Assembly: GCF_003269275.1 (NCBI RefSeq)
Contig: NZ_QLTS01000001.1
Span: forward strand, 248,001-312,000
DNA length: 64,000 nucleotides
Direction of reading: 5' to 3'
Origin: Phascolarctobacterium faecium DSM 14760
GTDB taxonomy: Bacteria; Bacillota; Negativicutes; Acidaminococcales; Acidaminococcaceae
How positions within the stretch are numbered: the first letter of the stretch is position 1; each line of letters begins with the position of its first letter. Below are positions 53,003-62,065 of the stretch, piece after piece. Below the pieces are notes generated by a model, which was given only the letters and a program-made list of their open reading frames with translations, was not told the origin of the DNA and did no database searches. The translations under genes were made by a program, and so were the position numbers.

Positions 53003-53954
53003 AACTGCTTTCTCCCTGCCTGAACGCATAAGCAGCGCAGCCGGCAGCATTATCGGGGCTAAACCGGCTTTCGGGTATCCAGACCCTGATCCTGCGTTTA
53101 GCAAGCTTTTCTATCATATGACGGCGGATATAAGCATTAGAAACCACACCGCCTACCAGCAAAACATCAAAAATTTCTTTCTGCGCTGCCACGTTACGGA
53201 TCATCCTGACAAAGGTTTCTGCCAGGGCATATTGCACACCTGCCGCCAAAGCTGCAGGATCAGCGCCAGCCTCGATTTTACGCAAAGCAGCAGTAGCAGG
53301 CCCGGATAAACTGACGTCACCCTGACGTACTGCTACCGGCAATTCGATGCAATCGGCCGCAGTTGCCGCCAGTTGTTCTAAAGCGGCTCCTGCCGGAAAC
53401 TGCAGTCCCAACGCAACACCTACTCTATCAACAAACTGACCGGCATGCAGATCTTTGCTGCCGCCTGCCTGTGTCAGTGCATAAGTGCTGTCAGTTTGTT
53501 TTTCCGCTAATAATAAGTCAGTAGTACCGCCGGAAGCATGTAAAAGCAGAAAACGGTCGGCATCAGGCCCCTGCGCTGACCACAATCCGGCTTCCAAATG
53601 ATTTTCCTGATGGCTGATCTGCCATAACGGAATTTCGTTTACAGCCGCTAAAGAGCGCGCCAGGCCCAACCCAACCAAAAATGCTGGCATATACGAATCT
53701 TCCAAGGGCCGCGGGCGGGCAGAAACACCGATACCGATGACTTTCAGCGGCTTTTTTAAAACCTCTTCCAGCAAAATCGGCAGGTTACGCGTATGCTGAA
53801 ACACCATCTCCGACTGCTGCAGACCTCTGCAGCCCGGTTTCACTTGTAAAATCCTGCGGGCCTCACCTACCAGTCCGCCTTCTCTGCCGATCAGTGCGAC
53901 CGACGTTGTATAGCAGCTGGTATCAATGCCCAGATAGACCTCATTTTTAGACAT
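52995..53954 (-). CDS. Kae1/TsaD-like protein (O-sialoglycoprotein endopeptidase paralogue)
   Basis: A 319-residue ASKHA-fold protein similar to TsaD. It has GIDTSCYTTSVALI (phosphate-1-like), the metal-binding HxxxH as SHQENHLEAG (about 115-124), LLLHASGGTTDLLL and VLLVGGVVSNAYIRRHM (adenosine). It is shorter and more divergent than true TsaD, which makes t6A37 in tRNA; this paralogue is common in clostridia and Negativicutes and its function is not known. It overlaps nusB by 8 bases and xseA by 8. Confidence 0.8.
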   Translation of the reverse strand: MSKNEVYLGIDTSCYTTSVALIGREGGLVGEARRILQVKPGCRGLQQSEMVFQHTRNLPILLEEVLKKPLKVIGIGVSARPRPLEDSYMPAFLVGLGLARSLAAVNEIPLWQISHQENHLEAGLWSAQGPDADRFLLLHASGGTTDLLLAEKQTDSTYALTQAGGSKDLHAGQFVDRVGVALGLQFPAGAALEQLAATAADCIELPVAVRQGDVSLSGPATAALRKIEAGADPAALAAGVQYALAETFVRMIRNVAAQKEIFDVLLVGGVVSNAYIRRHMIEKLAKRRIRVWIPESRFSPDNAAGCAAYAFRQGESSYE

Positions 53955-54357
53955 CACTGCGAACCATTTTACCTAGAACTCCGTTGATAAACCGCGGAGT
54001 ATCATCTGTTCCATAAATTTTCGCTATTTCCACAGCTTCGTTGATTGCCACATTAGGCACCAGCTTTTCTGCTGCAAAAAACATTTCATAAACGGCGACC
54101 CGCAAAATATTACGGTCGACAGCCGGCATACGCTCCAAGGTCCAGTCAATAGCATACTCACTGATCCTGGCATCTATCGCTTCACTATTAGCCAAAACAC
54201 CATTTAAAACATCTTGTGCATACTCTTTGGCTTTTTCAGCACTTTTATCAGACCGTTCTTCAACAGCAGCATTCAACGCTGCCTCACAGTCGACCTGAGC
54301 AAAATCTATCTGAAACAAACTTTGTAAAACCAATTCCCTTGCAATCCTGCGAATCAT
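53947..54357 (-). CDS. nusB: Transcription antitermination factor NusB
   Basis: A 136-residue helical protein with R-x-x-A-RELVLQSLFQIDFAQ at the N-terminus, DWTLERMPAVDRNILRVAVYE, and the C-terminal AINEAVEIAKIYGTDDTPRF with GVLGK. It joins the BoxA-binding complex in rRNA antitermination. Confidence 0.95.
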   Translation of the reverse strand: MIRRIARELVLQSLFQIDFAQVDCEAALNAAVEERSDKSAEKAKEYAQDVLNGVLANSEAIDARISEYAIDWTLERMPAVDRNILRVAVYEMFFAAEKLVPNVAINEAVEIAKIYGTDDTPRFINGVLGKMVRSDV

Positions 54358-54380
54358 ATTAGCCCTCTCTTGTCTGAAAT

Positions 54381-54608
54381 TTATTTATGATAGCCTGGCG
54401 GCAGCAGTCTGTCCAGCCATTCCATCAGGTCTTCTTTTTTGTCCAGCTTATTGCCGAGGAAGAACCCGGCAGTAATACATATGAGCAGAAAAATCGTCTG
54501 CAGAAAGCCTAAGATCAAAAACATTACGCCGATAAACAGACCAAATATAGACCCCAGCAGCCGGCCACGGTAATTCTTCCAAAGATCACTGAAAATTTCG
54601 TTAAGCAT
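54381..54608 (-). CDS. DUF2273 small membrane protein
   Basis: A 75-residue protein with two hydrophobic segments (about 15-33 and 36-53) and the family pattern YRGRLLGSIFGLFIGVMFLI followed by GFFLGNKLDKKEDL. DUF2273 genes commonly stand with AmaP and Asp23, as here, and probably act at the membrane in the same complex. The molecular role is unknown. Confidence 0.9.
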   Translation of the reverse strand: MLNEIFSDLWKNYRGRLLGSIFGLFIGVMFLILGFLQTIFLLICITAGFFLGNKLDKKEDLMEWLDRLLPPGYHK

Positions 54609-54621
54609 GCCGTCTACCTCC

Positions 54622-55140
54622 TCAGCCTTTCGCTTTGATCTGCTTGAAGAACAGATCTATGTCCTTGATCTCCATACCCAAGACCTTTTTGATCGTATCA
54701 CGTACATTATATTTAATTTCATCTGTAGTTTCAGGAATATTTATACCAGGCTCTATCGACGCATTGATGCGAATGCTGATATGTTCTTCGCCCATTTTTG
54801 CCTCGACCTTAACGCCATAAACACCATAAACCTCTTTAGCGATCTCCGCTACATAATCTTCAATAGCGCTTTTACCGACAGATACTTTACCGGAATCGGC
54901 ACTGCTGATCGTCAGCGAAGTCATTCCAGTCGCGCCAATACCTGCAATAAGCAGGCGGATACTTACCAGCAGAATGATGATCCCGCCCACCGCATACTCC
55001 CAGTTGCCGGGAATAGTAGCAAAGAAAGCAGTGATAGCAGTCTGGCCGATAACGCCCAAGCTGCAAAGCACTACCAAAACGGCCACTACTGCCATCAAAA
55101 AAGTGTATAAAGTTAAAATTATTCTATCAGGTATTCCCAA
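54622..55140 (-). CDS. amaP: Alkaline shock response membrane anchor protein AmaP
   Basis: A 172-residue protein with two membrane segments (about 9-30 and 48-70) and a C-terminal Asp23-like cytoplasmic domain (SLTISSADSGKVSVGKSAIEDYV-type, about 75-165). In staphylococci AmaP recruits Asp23 to the membrane. It lies between DUF2273 and an Asp23 gene. Confidence 0.88.
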   Translation of the reverse strand: MGIPDRIILTLYTFLMAVVAVLVVLCSLGVIGQTAITAFFATIPGNWEYAVGGIIILLVSIRLLIAGIGATGMTSLTISSADSGKVSVGKSAIEDYVAEIAKEVYGVYGVKVEAKMGEEHISIRINASIEPGINIPETTDEIKYNVRDTIKKVLGMEIKDIDLFFKQIKAKG

Positions 55141-55146
55141 AATAAC

Positions 55147-55641
55147 TCACTCCTCACCAAAGAAATTTTCATGGGCGGCGTCCATTTTTTCCAGGCTCTC
55201 TTCCAATTCGCTCTTGGGTCGGCGCGCCACGCCCTGTATATGCACATCGACGAATTTGACTTCATAACCGGTCATGTTCTCGATTGCTTCTTTAACCTTT
55301 TCCTGTATTTCCAAAGCTATTTCAGGGATACATGAACCATATTCAACATTAACATAAACTGCGGCTGTCACAACATGCCCATCGACGGTGATCCATACAC
55401 CCTTGGCAAAACTTTTCTTACCTAAAAATTCATTCAGGCCTTCGGCAAAACTGCCGCTCATACCAATAACACCGTTGACTTCCTGCGCAGCCAGGCCTGC
55501 AACGATACTGATTACTTCGTCGGCAACTTTCACATCACCGATTTCGTCAGGCAGCTGTTCTTCTGCCTCAGCTGCATCGTCTGCATTCACAAACTCCCCT
55601 GTACCGGTTTCCAATTCTTTATCTTCAGAATCTGATTTCAA
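55147..55641 (-). CDS. Asp23/Gls24 family envelope stress protein
   Basis: A 164-residue soluble protein. An acidic N-terminal stretch (about 1-35) precedes the Asp23 domain (GDVKVADEVISIVAGLAAQE, then GVIGMSG, VTAAVYVNVEYG and YEVKFVDVHIQGV). The start is a TTG at 55641, behind GGAGGTGG; no in-frame ATG is available. Asp23 proteins form membrane-anchored networks linked to envelope homeostasis. Confidence 0.9.
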   Translation of the reverse strand: MKSDSEDKELETGTGEFVNADDAAEAEEQLPDEIGDVKVADEVISIVAGLAAQEVNGVIGMSGSFAEGLNEFLGKKSFAKGVWITVDGHVVTAAVYVNVEYGSCIPEIALEIQEKVKEAIENMTGYEVKFVDVHIQGVARRPKSELEESLEKMDAAHENFFGEE

Positions 55642-55746
55642 CTACCATGCCACCTCCTGTCTGTGCGGCAACAGAATATACTTACCCTATTTTGCTTTTA
55701 ATTATACCATAACTACTACGTGAATACTATGTATAAATGCATAAAA

Positions 55747-55778
55747 AAACAGCGGCGAAAGTAAATTCACCGCTGTTT
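55747..55778 (-). terminator. Terminator after efp
   Basis: Arms AAACAGCGGTGAA/TTCGCCGCTGTTT (minus strand) followed by a T run, 17 bases after the efp stop. Confidence 0.85.
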
Positions 55779-55794
55779 AAACAGTCGCTTTTAA

Positions 55795-56352
55795 TTATGC
55801 ACGTTCGATATATTCGCCAGTTCTGGTATCGATACGAAGAACATCGCCTTCGTTGATGAACAGAGGAACTTTTACAACATAACCGGTATCCATTTTAGCC
55901 GGTTTGCTGCCGCCGGTAGCGGTATCGCCGCGGATGCCGGGATCGGTTTCAACTACGGTCAGTTCAACAGTATTCGGCAGGTCAACACCGAGAATACGGC
56001 CTTCGTAAACCATGATTTTAACATCCATATTTTCTTTCAGGAAGTTCAAAGCATTACCCAACTGCTCTTTTGTCAATTCGGTCTGCTCATAGTTTTCGTT
56101 ATCCATAAAAACATATTGTCCGTCAGATTCATATAAATATTGCATTTCACGACGGTCAACACGTGCTTTCGGCAGACGTTCGCCTGCATTAAAGGTACGT
56201 TCAACAACAGAACCAGTACACATGTTACGCATTTTAGCGCGGACAAAAGCTGCACCCTTACCAGGTTTTACATGCTGGAACTCAACGACTTGCCAGGCAT
56301 CGCCGTCAATAGTAACAGTCACATTAGTTTTAAATTCGTTAGTAGAAATCAT
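55795..56352 (-). CDS. efp: Translation elongation factor P
   Basis: A 185-residue, three-barrel protein. The loop [11 protein letters not shown] carries the lysine (about 32) that contacts the peptidyl-transferase centre. [20 protein letters not shown] and the C-terminal [17 protein letters not shown] are conserved. It relieves stalling at polyproline. The ATG has a perfect AGGAGG. Confidence 0.96.
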   Translation of the reverse strand: MISTNEFKTNVTVTIDGDAWQVVEFQHVKPGKGAAFVRAKMRNMCTGSVVERTFNAGERLPKARVDRREMQYLYESDGQYVFMDNENYEQTELTKEQLGNALNFLKENMDVKIMVYEGRILGVDLPNTVELTVVETDPGIRGDTATGGSKPAKMDTGYVVKVPLFINEGDVLRIDTRTGEYIERA

Positions 56353-56375
56353 AAATAGTCCTCCTATATAAAAAA

Positions 56376-57434
56376 TTAAACAATTTCCATCAGCTGTTTT
56401 TTAACCCCGGTCAGCACTTTTGCGCCTTCGTCGGTCAACACAACCGTGTCTTCTATACGTACACCGCCCTTGCCGGGGATGTAAATACCAGGTTCAACAG
56501 TAAATGTCATACCGGGCTGCAAAATTACATTCTGACCGCGTTTGTTGATATTCGGCATTTCATGGATCTCAAGACCGATACCATGTCCCAGCCCATGCAC
56601 ATAGTTTTCGCCATACCCCCGGGAAGTTATATAATCCCTGACAACAGCGTCCAGCTCTGCACCGGTAATACCGGGTTTAGCATTTTTCAAACCGCGCCAC
56701 TGGGCTTCTTCAACAATGGTATAAATTTCTTTATGCCATGAGTTGGCCATTCCCAAGACAACGGTACGGGTCATATCAGAATGATAGCCGTCATAAACGG
56801 CACCGAAATCAAAAGTAATAAAGTCGCCGATCTCCACTTCTTTATCGGAAGCGATACCATGCGGCAGCGCAGAACGTTCACCCGAAGCTACGATAGTTTC
56901 AAAAGCGAGTTTTTCTGCTCCCAGGCTGCGCATATAGTATTCCAGACGGCCAGCCAGAGTTTTTTCAGTCATGCCGGGCTGTAATTCATCCAGCAACCGT
57001 AAATACGCCTCGTCGGCAATTTTTACAGCGCGCCACATCAATTCCAGCTCGCGTTTATCTTTGACCATACGGATATATTTCAGGTCAATGACCTTCAGTT
57101 CTTTGCCGCATAGAAGCTCCTGCAAAGTATTGAAGTCATTATAAGTGAAATAATCGCCGTCAAAACCAACTGTTTTAGCATCCTGCGCCAATTCGGCAAC
57201 TGTATGCCAGATGTTTTCCGCATATTCGACGATATGGCAGCATTTGGCTTCTGCCCTTGCTTGATACAAGTATCTGCCATCAGTGACAAGGACAGCCCGA
57301 CGGTCATCGGCATAAAGAATGCTCGAATCACCTCTGAAGCCGGTCAAATAGCGAATTGTATTAACGTCTTTAATAACGACGCAATCCAAATGTTCTTTTT
57401 CCAGAAAATCAAAGATTTTACCGATACGCGGCAT
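56376..57434 (-). CDS. Xaa-Pro aminopeptidase (M24B)
   Basis: A 352-residue metallopeptidase with a creatinase-type N-terminal domain (about 1-130) and the pita-bread catalytic domain. The metal ligands can be seen: Asp in [17 protein letters not shown] (two), His in [13 protein letters not shown], Glu in FTVEPGIY and Glu in VRIEDTVVL. It removes N-terminal residues preceding proline. Next to efp, as in many Firmicutes. Confidence 0.94.
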   Translation of the reverse strand: MPRIGKIFDFLEKEHLDCVVIKDVNTIRYLTGFRGDSSILYADDRRAVLVTDGRYLYQARAEAKCCHIVEYAENIWHTVAELAQDAKTVGFDGDYFTYNDFNTLQELLCGKELKVIDLKYIRMVKDKRELELMWRAVKIADEAYLRLLDELQPGMTEKTLAGRLEYYMRSLGAEKLAFETIVASGERSALPHGIASDKEVEIGDFITFDFGAVYDGYHSDMTRTVVLGMANSWHKEIYTIVEEAQWRGLKNAKPGITGAELDAVVRDYITSRGYGENYVHGLGHGIGLEIHEMPNINKRGQNVILQPGMTFTVEPGIYIPGKGGVRIEDTVVLTDEGAKVLTGVKKQLMEIV

Positions 57435-57505
57435 AAATCCTTACCTCACTTTTTTTATAAAATAATACGATACCCAAATATTTTATCACACTTTTGACAA
57501 TTTGC

Positions 57506-57736
57506 CTACAAAGCTTCATTAAAACTTTCAAGAATTTCTACTGAAAACGGCATATTTTCAACAATTTCTAAAACATCATTATAGGTATCAGGCGTACCAC
57601 GCAAAAGAATGATGCCTTCCTGATGATCAATCGTGCTGACTAAGGCCAGATGCTCATAGCCCTCCATGATCCAGTTTACGTCTGCTATACGCTCAGGCGC
57701 CACCTTCGCGTAGATGGTACTTCGGTCTTCTAACAT
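57506..57736 (-). CDS. DUF4911 family protein
   Basis: A 76-residue protein with RIADVNWIMEGYEHLALVST and IILLRGTPDTYNDVLEIVEN, matching the DUF4911 family found next to U32 peptidase genes. It overlaps the U32 gene end by 7 bases. Function unknown. Confidence 0.8.
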   Translation of the reverse strand: MLEDRSTIYAKVAPERIADVNWIMEGYEHLALVSTIDHQEGIILLRGTPDTYNDVLEIVENMPFSVEILESFNEAL

Positions 57737-58965
57737 ATTACCTTCCTCCGCAGCAGCGAATCAGGCATCAAAGCCCTGTCGCTGACGATAGAAAATTTTT
57801 GTTGAGCATGCGGTGCACAGTCGATACTTTCTCCGTCTGCATTACGCATATCCTCTAAAGTTAGCGGGAACAGTTCCCCGTCCGGCATCAGCAGTTCCAA
57901 TACCTCGCCGTTTTTCACATTGTTGCGCTGTTCAATATAAGCGCGTTTAGCGTCAGCATCATATGCAAGCACGATACCGACAAAATCATGTGTCTGTTCA
58001 TAACTGGAGGTCGTATAGACCTGTCCGTCACTGCCTGGTTTGCCAAAAGCAAACCCTTTCGTATACGGCCGGTGAGAAACTTTTTCCAACTCCTGACGCC
58101 ATTCATCCGTGACCTGATATTTTTTGGGATCGTTACAGTAAGCGTCGATCGCTTTACGGTATACGCTGACCACAGTCGCTACATAATGGATACTTTTCAT
58201 ACGCCCTTCGATTTTCAGGCTGCAAATGCCCCCCTCTATCAAATCAGGAATATGATCGATCAGACACAGATCTTTTGAATTCATTACATAAGTACCGCGT
58301 TCATCCTCTTCAATATCAAAGCCTTCATCAGGACGGTTCTTTTCGATAAGGCTGTATTCCCAGCGGCAGGCCTGCGCACAGGCACCACGGTTGCCGTCGC
58401 GTCCAGTCAGATAACTGCTGAGCAGACAGCGGCCGGAATATGAGATACACATTGCTCCATGCACAAAGGCTTCCAGCTCAACATCAGTCCTTGCACCGAT
58501 TTCCCGGATTTCCTCCAGTGACAGCTCGCGTGCCAGCACGACACGTTCAGCTCCCAGTGCCTTCCATGCCTGCACTGCTGCCCAGTTACTTGTATTAGCC
58601 TGCGTACTTACATGCAGCGGCATTTCAGGTACAGTCTGACGTGCCACGTTCCAAACACCCAGATCAGAAATAAGCAAAGCGTCAACTCCGGCCTGCTGCA
58701 ATTCCAGCAGATAGTCCGGCAGTCTGGCCAAATCTTCGTTATGGGCAAAAATATTAACCGTCACATAGACCTTTTTGCCAAGTCCGTGCGCGTAAGCAGC
58801 CGCTTCTGCAATTTCTTCAATACTGAAATTATTGGCAAAAGCCCGCAGCCCAAACATCTTACCACCCAAATAAACGGCATCAGCGCCATAACGCAAAGCT
58901 ATTTTACATTTTTCCATATTTCCTGCCGGCGCCAAAAGCTCCGGCTTATTTTTCATTCTCGTCAT
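57730..58965 (-). CDS. U32 family peptidase / tRNA-hydroxylation-type protein
   Basis: A 411-residue protein with a TIM-barrel N-terminus (ELLAPAGNMEKCKIALRYGA, DAVYLGGKMFGLRAFANNF) and the U32 signature ELEAFVHGAMCISYSGRC. The cysteine series after it (CLLSSYLTGRDGNRGACAQ ... CRWEY) is typical of Fe-S-dependent U32 proteins. Some U32 members hydroxylate uridine in tRNA (TrhP) or rRNA (RlhA); protease activity is known for others. The C-terminal barrel (about 320-400) is present. Confidence 0.88.
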   Translation of the reverse strand: MTRMKNKPELLAPAGNMEKCKIALRYGADAVYLGGKMFGLRAFANNFSIEEIAEAAAYAHGLGKKVYVTVNIFAHNEDLARLPDYLLELQQAGVDALLISDLGVWNVARQTVPEMPLHVSTQANTSNWAAVQAWKALGAERVVLARELSLEEIREIGARTDVELEAFVHGAMCISYSGRCLLSSYLTGRDGNRGACAQACRWEYSLIEKNRPDEGFDIEEDERGTYVMNSKDLCLIDHIPDLIEGGICSLKIEGRMKSIHYVATVVSVYRKAIDAYCNDPKKYQVTDEWRQELEKVSHRPYTKGFAFGKPGSDGQVYTTSSYEQTHDFVGIVLAYDADAKRAYIEQRNNVKNGEVLELLMPDGELFPLTLEDMRNADGESIDCAPHAQQKFSIVSDRALMPDSLLRRKVIC

Positions 58966-58974
58966 ATTACTTCC

Positions 58975-59985
58975 TTATTGTGGTCCATGAATATCTTCGA
59001 TTGCCTTCAAATGCTCGGCATAAGTTTTCGTAAAACGGTGATGTCCGTCTTTTTCAGCAACAAAGTATAAATACTCCGTTTTTTCAGGATTTAAAACAGC
59101 CTTGATCGCACTCATCCCAGGACTGGAAATCGGTCCCGGCGGCAAACCTGGATTTTGATAAGTGTTATAAGGGTTTTGGATCCTGGTATCTGCAATTGTA
59201 ATTTCTTCTTTTTGAGTCCCCAAAATATACTGAATAGTAGTATCTGACTGAATCGGCATATAAATCTCTAAGCGACGCAGAAAAACTCCGGCAATGCGCG
59301 GCTGTTCTTCTTTAAAAACAGCTTCCATCTCTACCAGGGCTGCCATATTTACCAGATCTCTGATCGACATTTTCTGTTTTTCTGCTTCTTCCGGAATATT
59401 TTCTTTGTTCATCTGCGTATTGAATTCCTTGACCATCATGGCCAGCATATCTTTTTCATTCATACCGATGTCAAACATATAGGTAGAGGGAAAAATAAAT
59501 CCTTCCGCCTTATAAATAACATTAGGATCACTGGTTTCCATATAGGGATATGGAGTATAATTACGCGCGGCTTCGATGAACTTTTCAGCAGAACCAAGAC
59601 CTTCAGCCTCAATTTTTTTCGCAGTTTTAACTACGGTAAAGCCTTCTGGAACCGTAAACCTCACCCGCTGCACCTGTCCCTTTGACAGAACTTCAACGAT
59701 CTCACTGTTAGACATCCCGGCTGTTATTTCATAACGCCCGGCCTGCAGATCGCGTTCCAATCCACGGAATTTGGCTTCCAGTCGAAACGCTTCCGGAGTT
59801 TTCACCAATTTCTGCTTATGCAGAAGATTTGCGATATCCGCAGTAGTCATCCCCGGCTCAACCGTAATCAGATACGGGCTTCCAGTCGCCAGATCTTTAT
59901 TGCTGCCAGTGTAGTTCAATACCCAGTAAGCACCTACTACAACTACCAGAAAGATGCCTAAAAAAAATGGCAGTACCTTCCTCAT
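58975..59985 (-). CDS. mltG: Endolytic murein transglycosylase MltG
   Basis: A 336-residue protein with one N-terminal membrane helix (about 5-25), a LysM-like domain (about 40-110) and the YceG catalytic domain. The catalytic Glu is in NMAALVEMEAVFKEEQPRIAG (about 217). NPYNTYQNPGLPPGPISSPG near the C-terminus is the family signature. It cleaves nascent peptidoglycan strands at the inner membrane. Confidence 0.95.
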   Translation of the reverse strand: MRKVLPFFLGIFLVVVVGAYWVLNYTGSNKDLATGSPYLITVEPGMTTADIANLLHKQKLVKTPEAFRLEAKFRGLERDLQAGRYEITAGMSNSEIVEVLSKGQVQRVRFTVPEGFTVVKTAKKIEAEGLGSAEKFIEAARNYTPYPYMETSDPNVIYKAEGFIFPSTYMFDIGMNEKDMLAMMVKEFNTQMNKENIPEEAEKQKMSIRDLVNMAALVEMEAVFKEEQPRIAGVFLRRLEIYMPIQSDTTIQYILGTQKEEITIADTRIQNPYNTYQNPGLPPGPISSPGMSAIKAVLNPEKTEYLYFVAEKDGHHRFTKTYAEHLKAIEDIHGPQ

Positions 59986-60025
59986 TTTTCCATTCCCTTC
60001 ACACCAGAGATAATAAAGCTCAAAA

Positions 60026-60050
60026 AGTGCCGGACAGTATGTCCGGCACT
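60026..60050 (-). terminator. Terminator after DUF1292 gene
   Basis: An 11-bp stem AGTGCCGGACA/TGTCCGGCACT with a three-base loop and TTTT on the minus strand. Confidence 0.85.
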
Positions 60051-60058
60051 AGTAGTTG

Positions 60059-60406
60059 TTATTCTTCGTCCCAGTCTTCCATGAGTTTTTCGTAAGCAGC
60101 TTTTACTTCATCAAACTCTTCGTCTGTAGGAGCTAAATAAACTTCTTCGCCGTTTTCATCAAACTCAATACGGGCGATAATCACATTTTCTTCTTCGTCT
60201 TCCTCATGTTCATGGCAGTGACAATCTTCATCTTCACATTCGCAGTCTTCCAAATTGATCTGCGCTAAAATAGCGAAATTTTTCTTGCCTACAGGTACTA
60301 CCATTTCTTCACGAAAATATAATTCGTTGCCTTCATCGTCAGTAATAACTACGATTTGTTCTTCTTCCATAGCTTCCATATTTTCTTTATTTTCTGTTTG
60401 GTCCAT
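60059..60406 (-). CDS. DUF1292 protein with Cys/His-rich acidic insertion
   Basis: A 115-residue acidic protein. The DUF1292 core is visible on both sides: VVITDDEGNELYFREEMVVP and the ending NVIIARIEFDENGEEVYLAP. Between them (about 53-72) lies an unusual stretch, EDCECEDEDCHCHEHEED, with four Cys and three His. It may bind metal. DUF1292 genes usually lie near alaS-ireB-ruvX, as here. Function unknown. Confidence 0.85.
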   Translation of the reverse strand: MDQTENKENMEAMEEEQIVVITDDEGNELYFREEMVVPVGKKNFAILAQINLEDCECEDEDCHCHEHEEDEEENVIIARIEFDENGEEVYLAPTDEEFDEVKAAYEKLMEDWDEE

Positions 60407-60468
60407 TACGACACCTCGTTTCTAAATTATATACATTTTATATCATTTACAGTAATGCTGTCAATTTA

Positions 60469-62061
60469 TCATTTTTCACCAAGCTGTGCAGCTAAAAAAC
60501 CTTTATCCAGATCAAATCCAAGCTTACCGTTATCTTTAACTATGATATTAGTATCAAAGCTGCCGACAGCGGTAGCGATCTTGATATTGGAAAAAGCAAA
60601 TTTTCCCTGCTGTCTGGTGATCGAACCTTTGATGGAACGGAACGGCAGCATCATGTACTTGCCTTCCTCGATGCGGAAGCTGCCCGCACCTGTGGCACTG
60701 CCTGCATCAGCAGTTCCTATCGCCAGCATTTTAAATGACAGCGGACCGTCGACCTGCGTTTCCGTAACTACGGAGCTGTCGAGGTCTATACCCTGTACTT
60801 CCAGTTTGAAGTCTTTGGTTTTAGTATCAATCTGACCATTGACATTGACCTGACCAGCATAAACATTACCAATAGCATCACCGATATTAAGCTTTCCGTC
60901 TTTATACAGAAACTTGCCGCTGAGCGCAGTAATATAAAGCGGATCGTAGGCCAGCTTATCAAGTCCGAAGGTGCCTTCAGCCTCAGGTTTGTCGATAGTA
61001 CCCTTGACCTTACCCAAAGCGGTAACAGCATCCTTCAAGCCCAGGCCCGGACTCAAAGCTTCTATCACAAAGCTCGGCGCATTAACAGTCAAAGCATATG
61101 TCTGTTTTGCCTCCGGCTTTTCAGCATAATAAACATTGCCGTCTATGATCACCGTCTGTCCGGCAACCTCCAGATTCAGTCCGGCAAACTTCAAAGCCTC
61201 GGTATCAGCCGAAAACTTGCCGCTGCCTTTCGTTACAGGATAATTGATCAAAGAACCTTTCAAACCGTCGATCGTACCGTCGATATTCAAAGTCCATTTA
61301 TCATCGGCTTTATCAGCCCTGATTTTTACGTCAGGCAGATTGCCTTCAGTGATCACCACATCAGCAGCCTGCGGCAAAACATTCAGGATATTCTGCAGCG
61401 GCATTTTCTTTACCTCTGCCACAACTGCCGTCGTGCTTGAATCATTTTGGATGTCAGCGATAATATCGCTTTTACCATCTTTAACACGCAGACCGTATTT
61501 GATTTTTGGATATTGTTTAAAATTTCCCTGGAACTGTACTTTATCAAAATCCAGCGGCTTGTTCTCCAGCAGCAGATTCACCTTCGCGTCCTTGATTTCC
61601 ATCAAACCGCGGAACTGCGTTGCTGCAGCCGCCTTTTTTACAGTCAGCAGCTCATTGTTCTTCTGCTCTTCTTCAACCTGAAAATTGATATAATTGACAA
61701 TGTTCAAACCGTCTTTTTTATTATAAGACACAAAAAAACTGGGCTTATCGATCACCACATCACCAACAGAAGCTCCGGTACCGCCTTTCAGCAAAGCGTC
61801 AAATAAATTGACAGATACCGTAGCCAGAGGTATTTCGGCAATCGTTTTGCCATCCGGCCCTACCCAGACGACATTTTTGAAAATAACATCACCCGACCAG
61901 TTAGCCTGAATTTCTTCAGCTTTTAAAGTCCCCTGCAGCGCAGTCTGCTCTGCCAGAAGCTTTTTAGTGAGCTCTTCGGCAGCACGGCCTCCGAACTGGA
62001 ACAGCAGCACGAAAGCAACCAGAACCAGCGCAACAAAGCCGATAAATATTTTTTTCGCCAT
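60469..62061 (-). CDS. AsmA/TamB-like envelope protein
   Basis: A 530-residue protein with one N-terminal membrane helix (about 5-22) and a long periplasmic region of repeated beta-strands, typical of AsmA-like repeating beta-groove proteins: FKNVVWVGPDGKTIAEIPL, VGDVVIDKPSFFVSY, LNLEVAGQTVIIDGNV, GSFRIEEGKYMMLP. Such proteins bridge inner and outer membranes, probably to move phospholipids. It sits between DUF1292 and ruvX in an otherwise Firmicute-type cluster, which fits a diderm Firmicute. Family assignment from pattern only. Confidence 0.7.
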   Translation of the reverse strand: MAKKIFIGFVALVLVAFVLLFQFGGRAAEELTKKLLAEQTALQGTLKAEEIQANWSGDVIFKNVVWVGPDGKTIAEIPLATVSVNLFDALLKGGTGASVGDVVIDKPSFFVSYNKKDGLNIVNYINFQVEEEQKNNELLTVKKAAAATQFRGLMEIKDAKVNLLLENKPLDFDKVQFQGNFKQYPKIKYGLRVKDGKSDIIADIQNDSSTTAVVAEVKKMPLQNILNVLPQAADVVITEGNLPDVKIRADKADDKWTLNIDGTIDGLKGSLINYPVTKGSGKFSADTEALKFAGLNLEVAGQTVIIDGNVYYAEKPEAKQTYALTVNAPSFVIEALSPGLGLKDAVTALGKVKGTIDKPEAEGTFGLDKLAYDPLYITALSGKFLYKDGKLNIGDAIGNVYAGQVNVNGQIDTKTKDFKLEVQGIDLDSSVVTETQVDGPLSFKMLAIGTADAGSATGAGSFRIEEGKYMMLPFRSIKGSITRQQGKFAFSNIKIATAVGSFDTNIIVKDNGKLGFDLDKGFLAAQLGEK

Positions 62062-62065
62062 ACTT

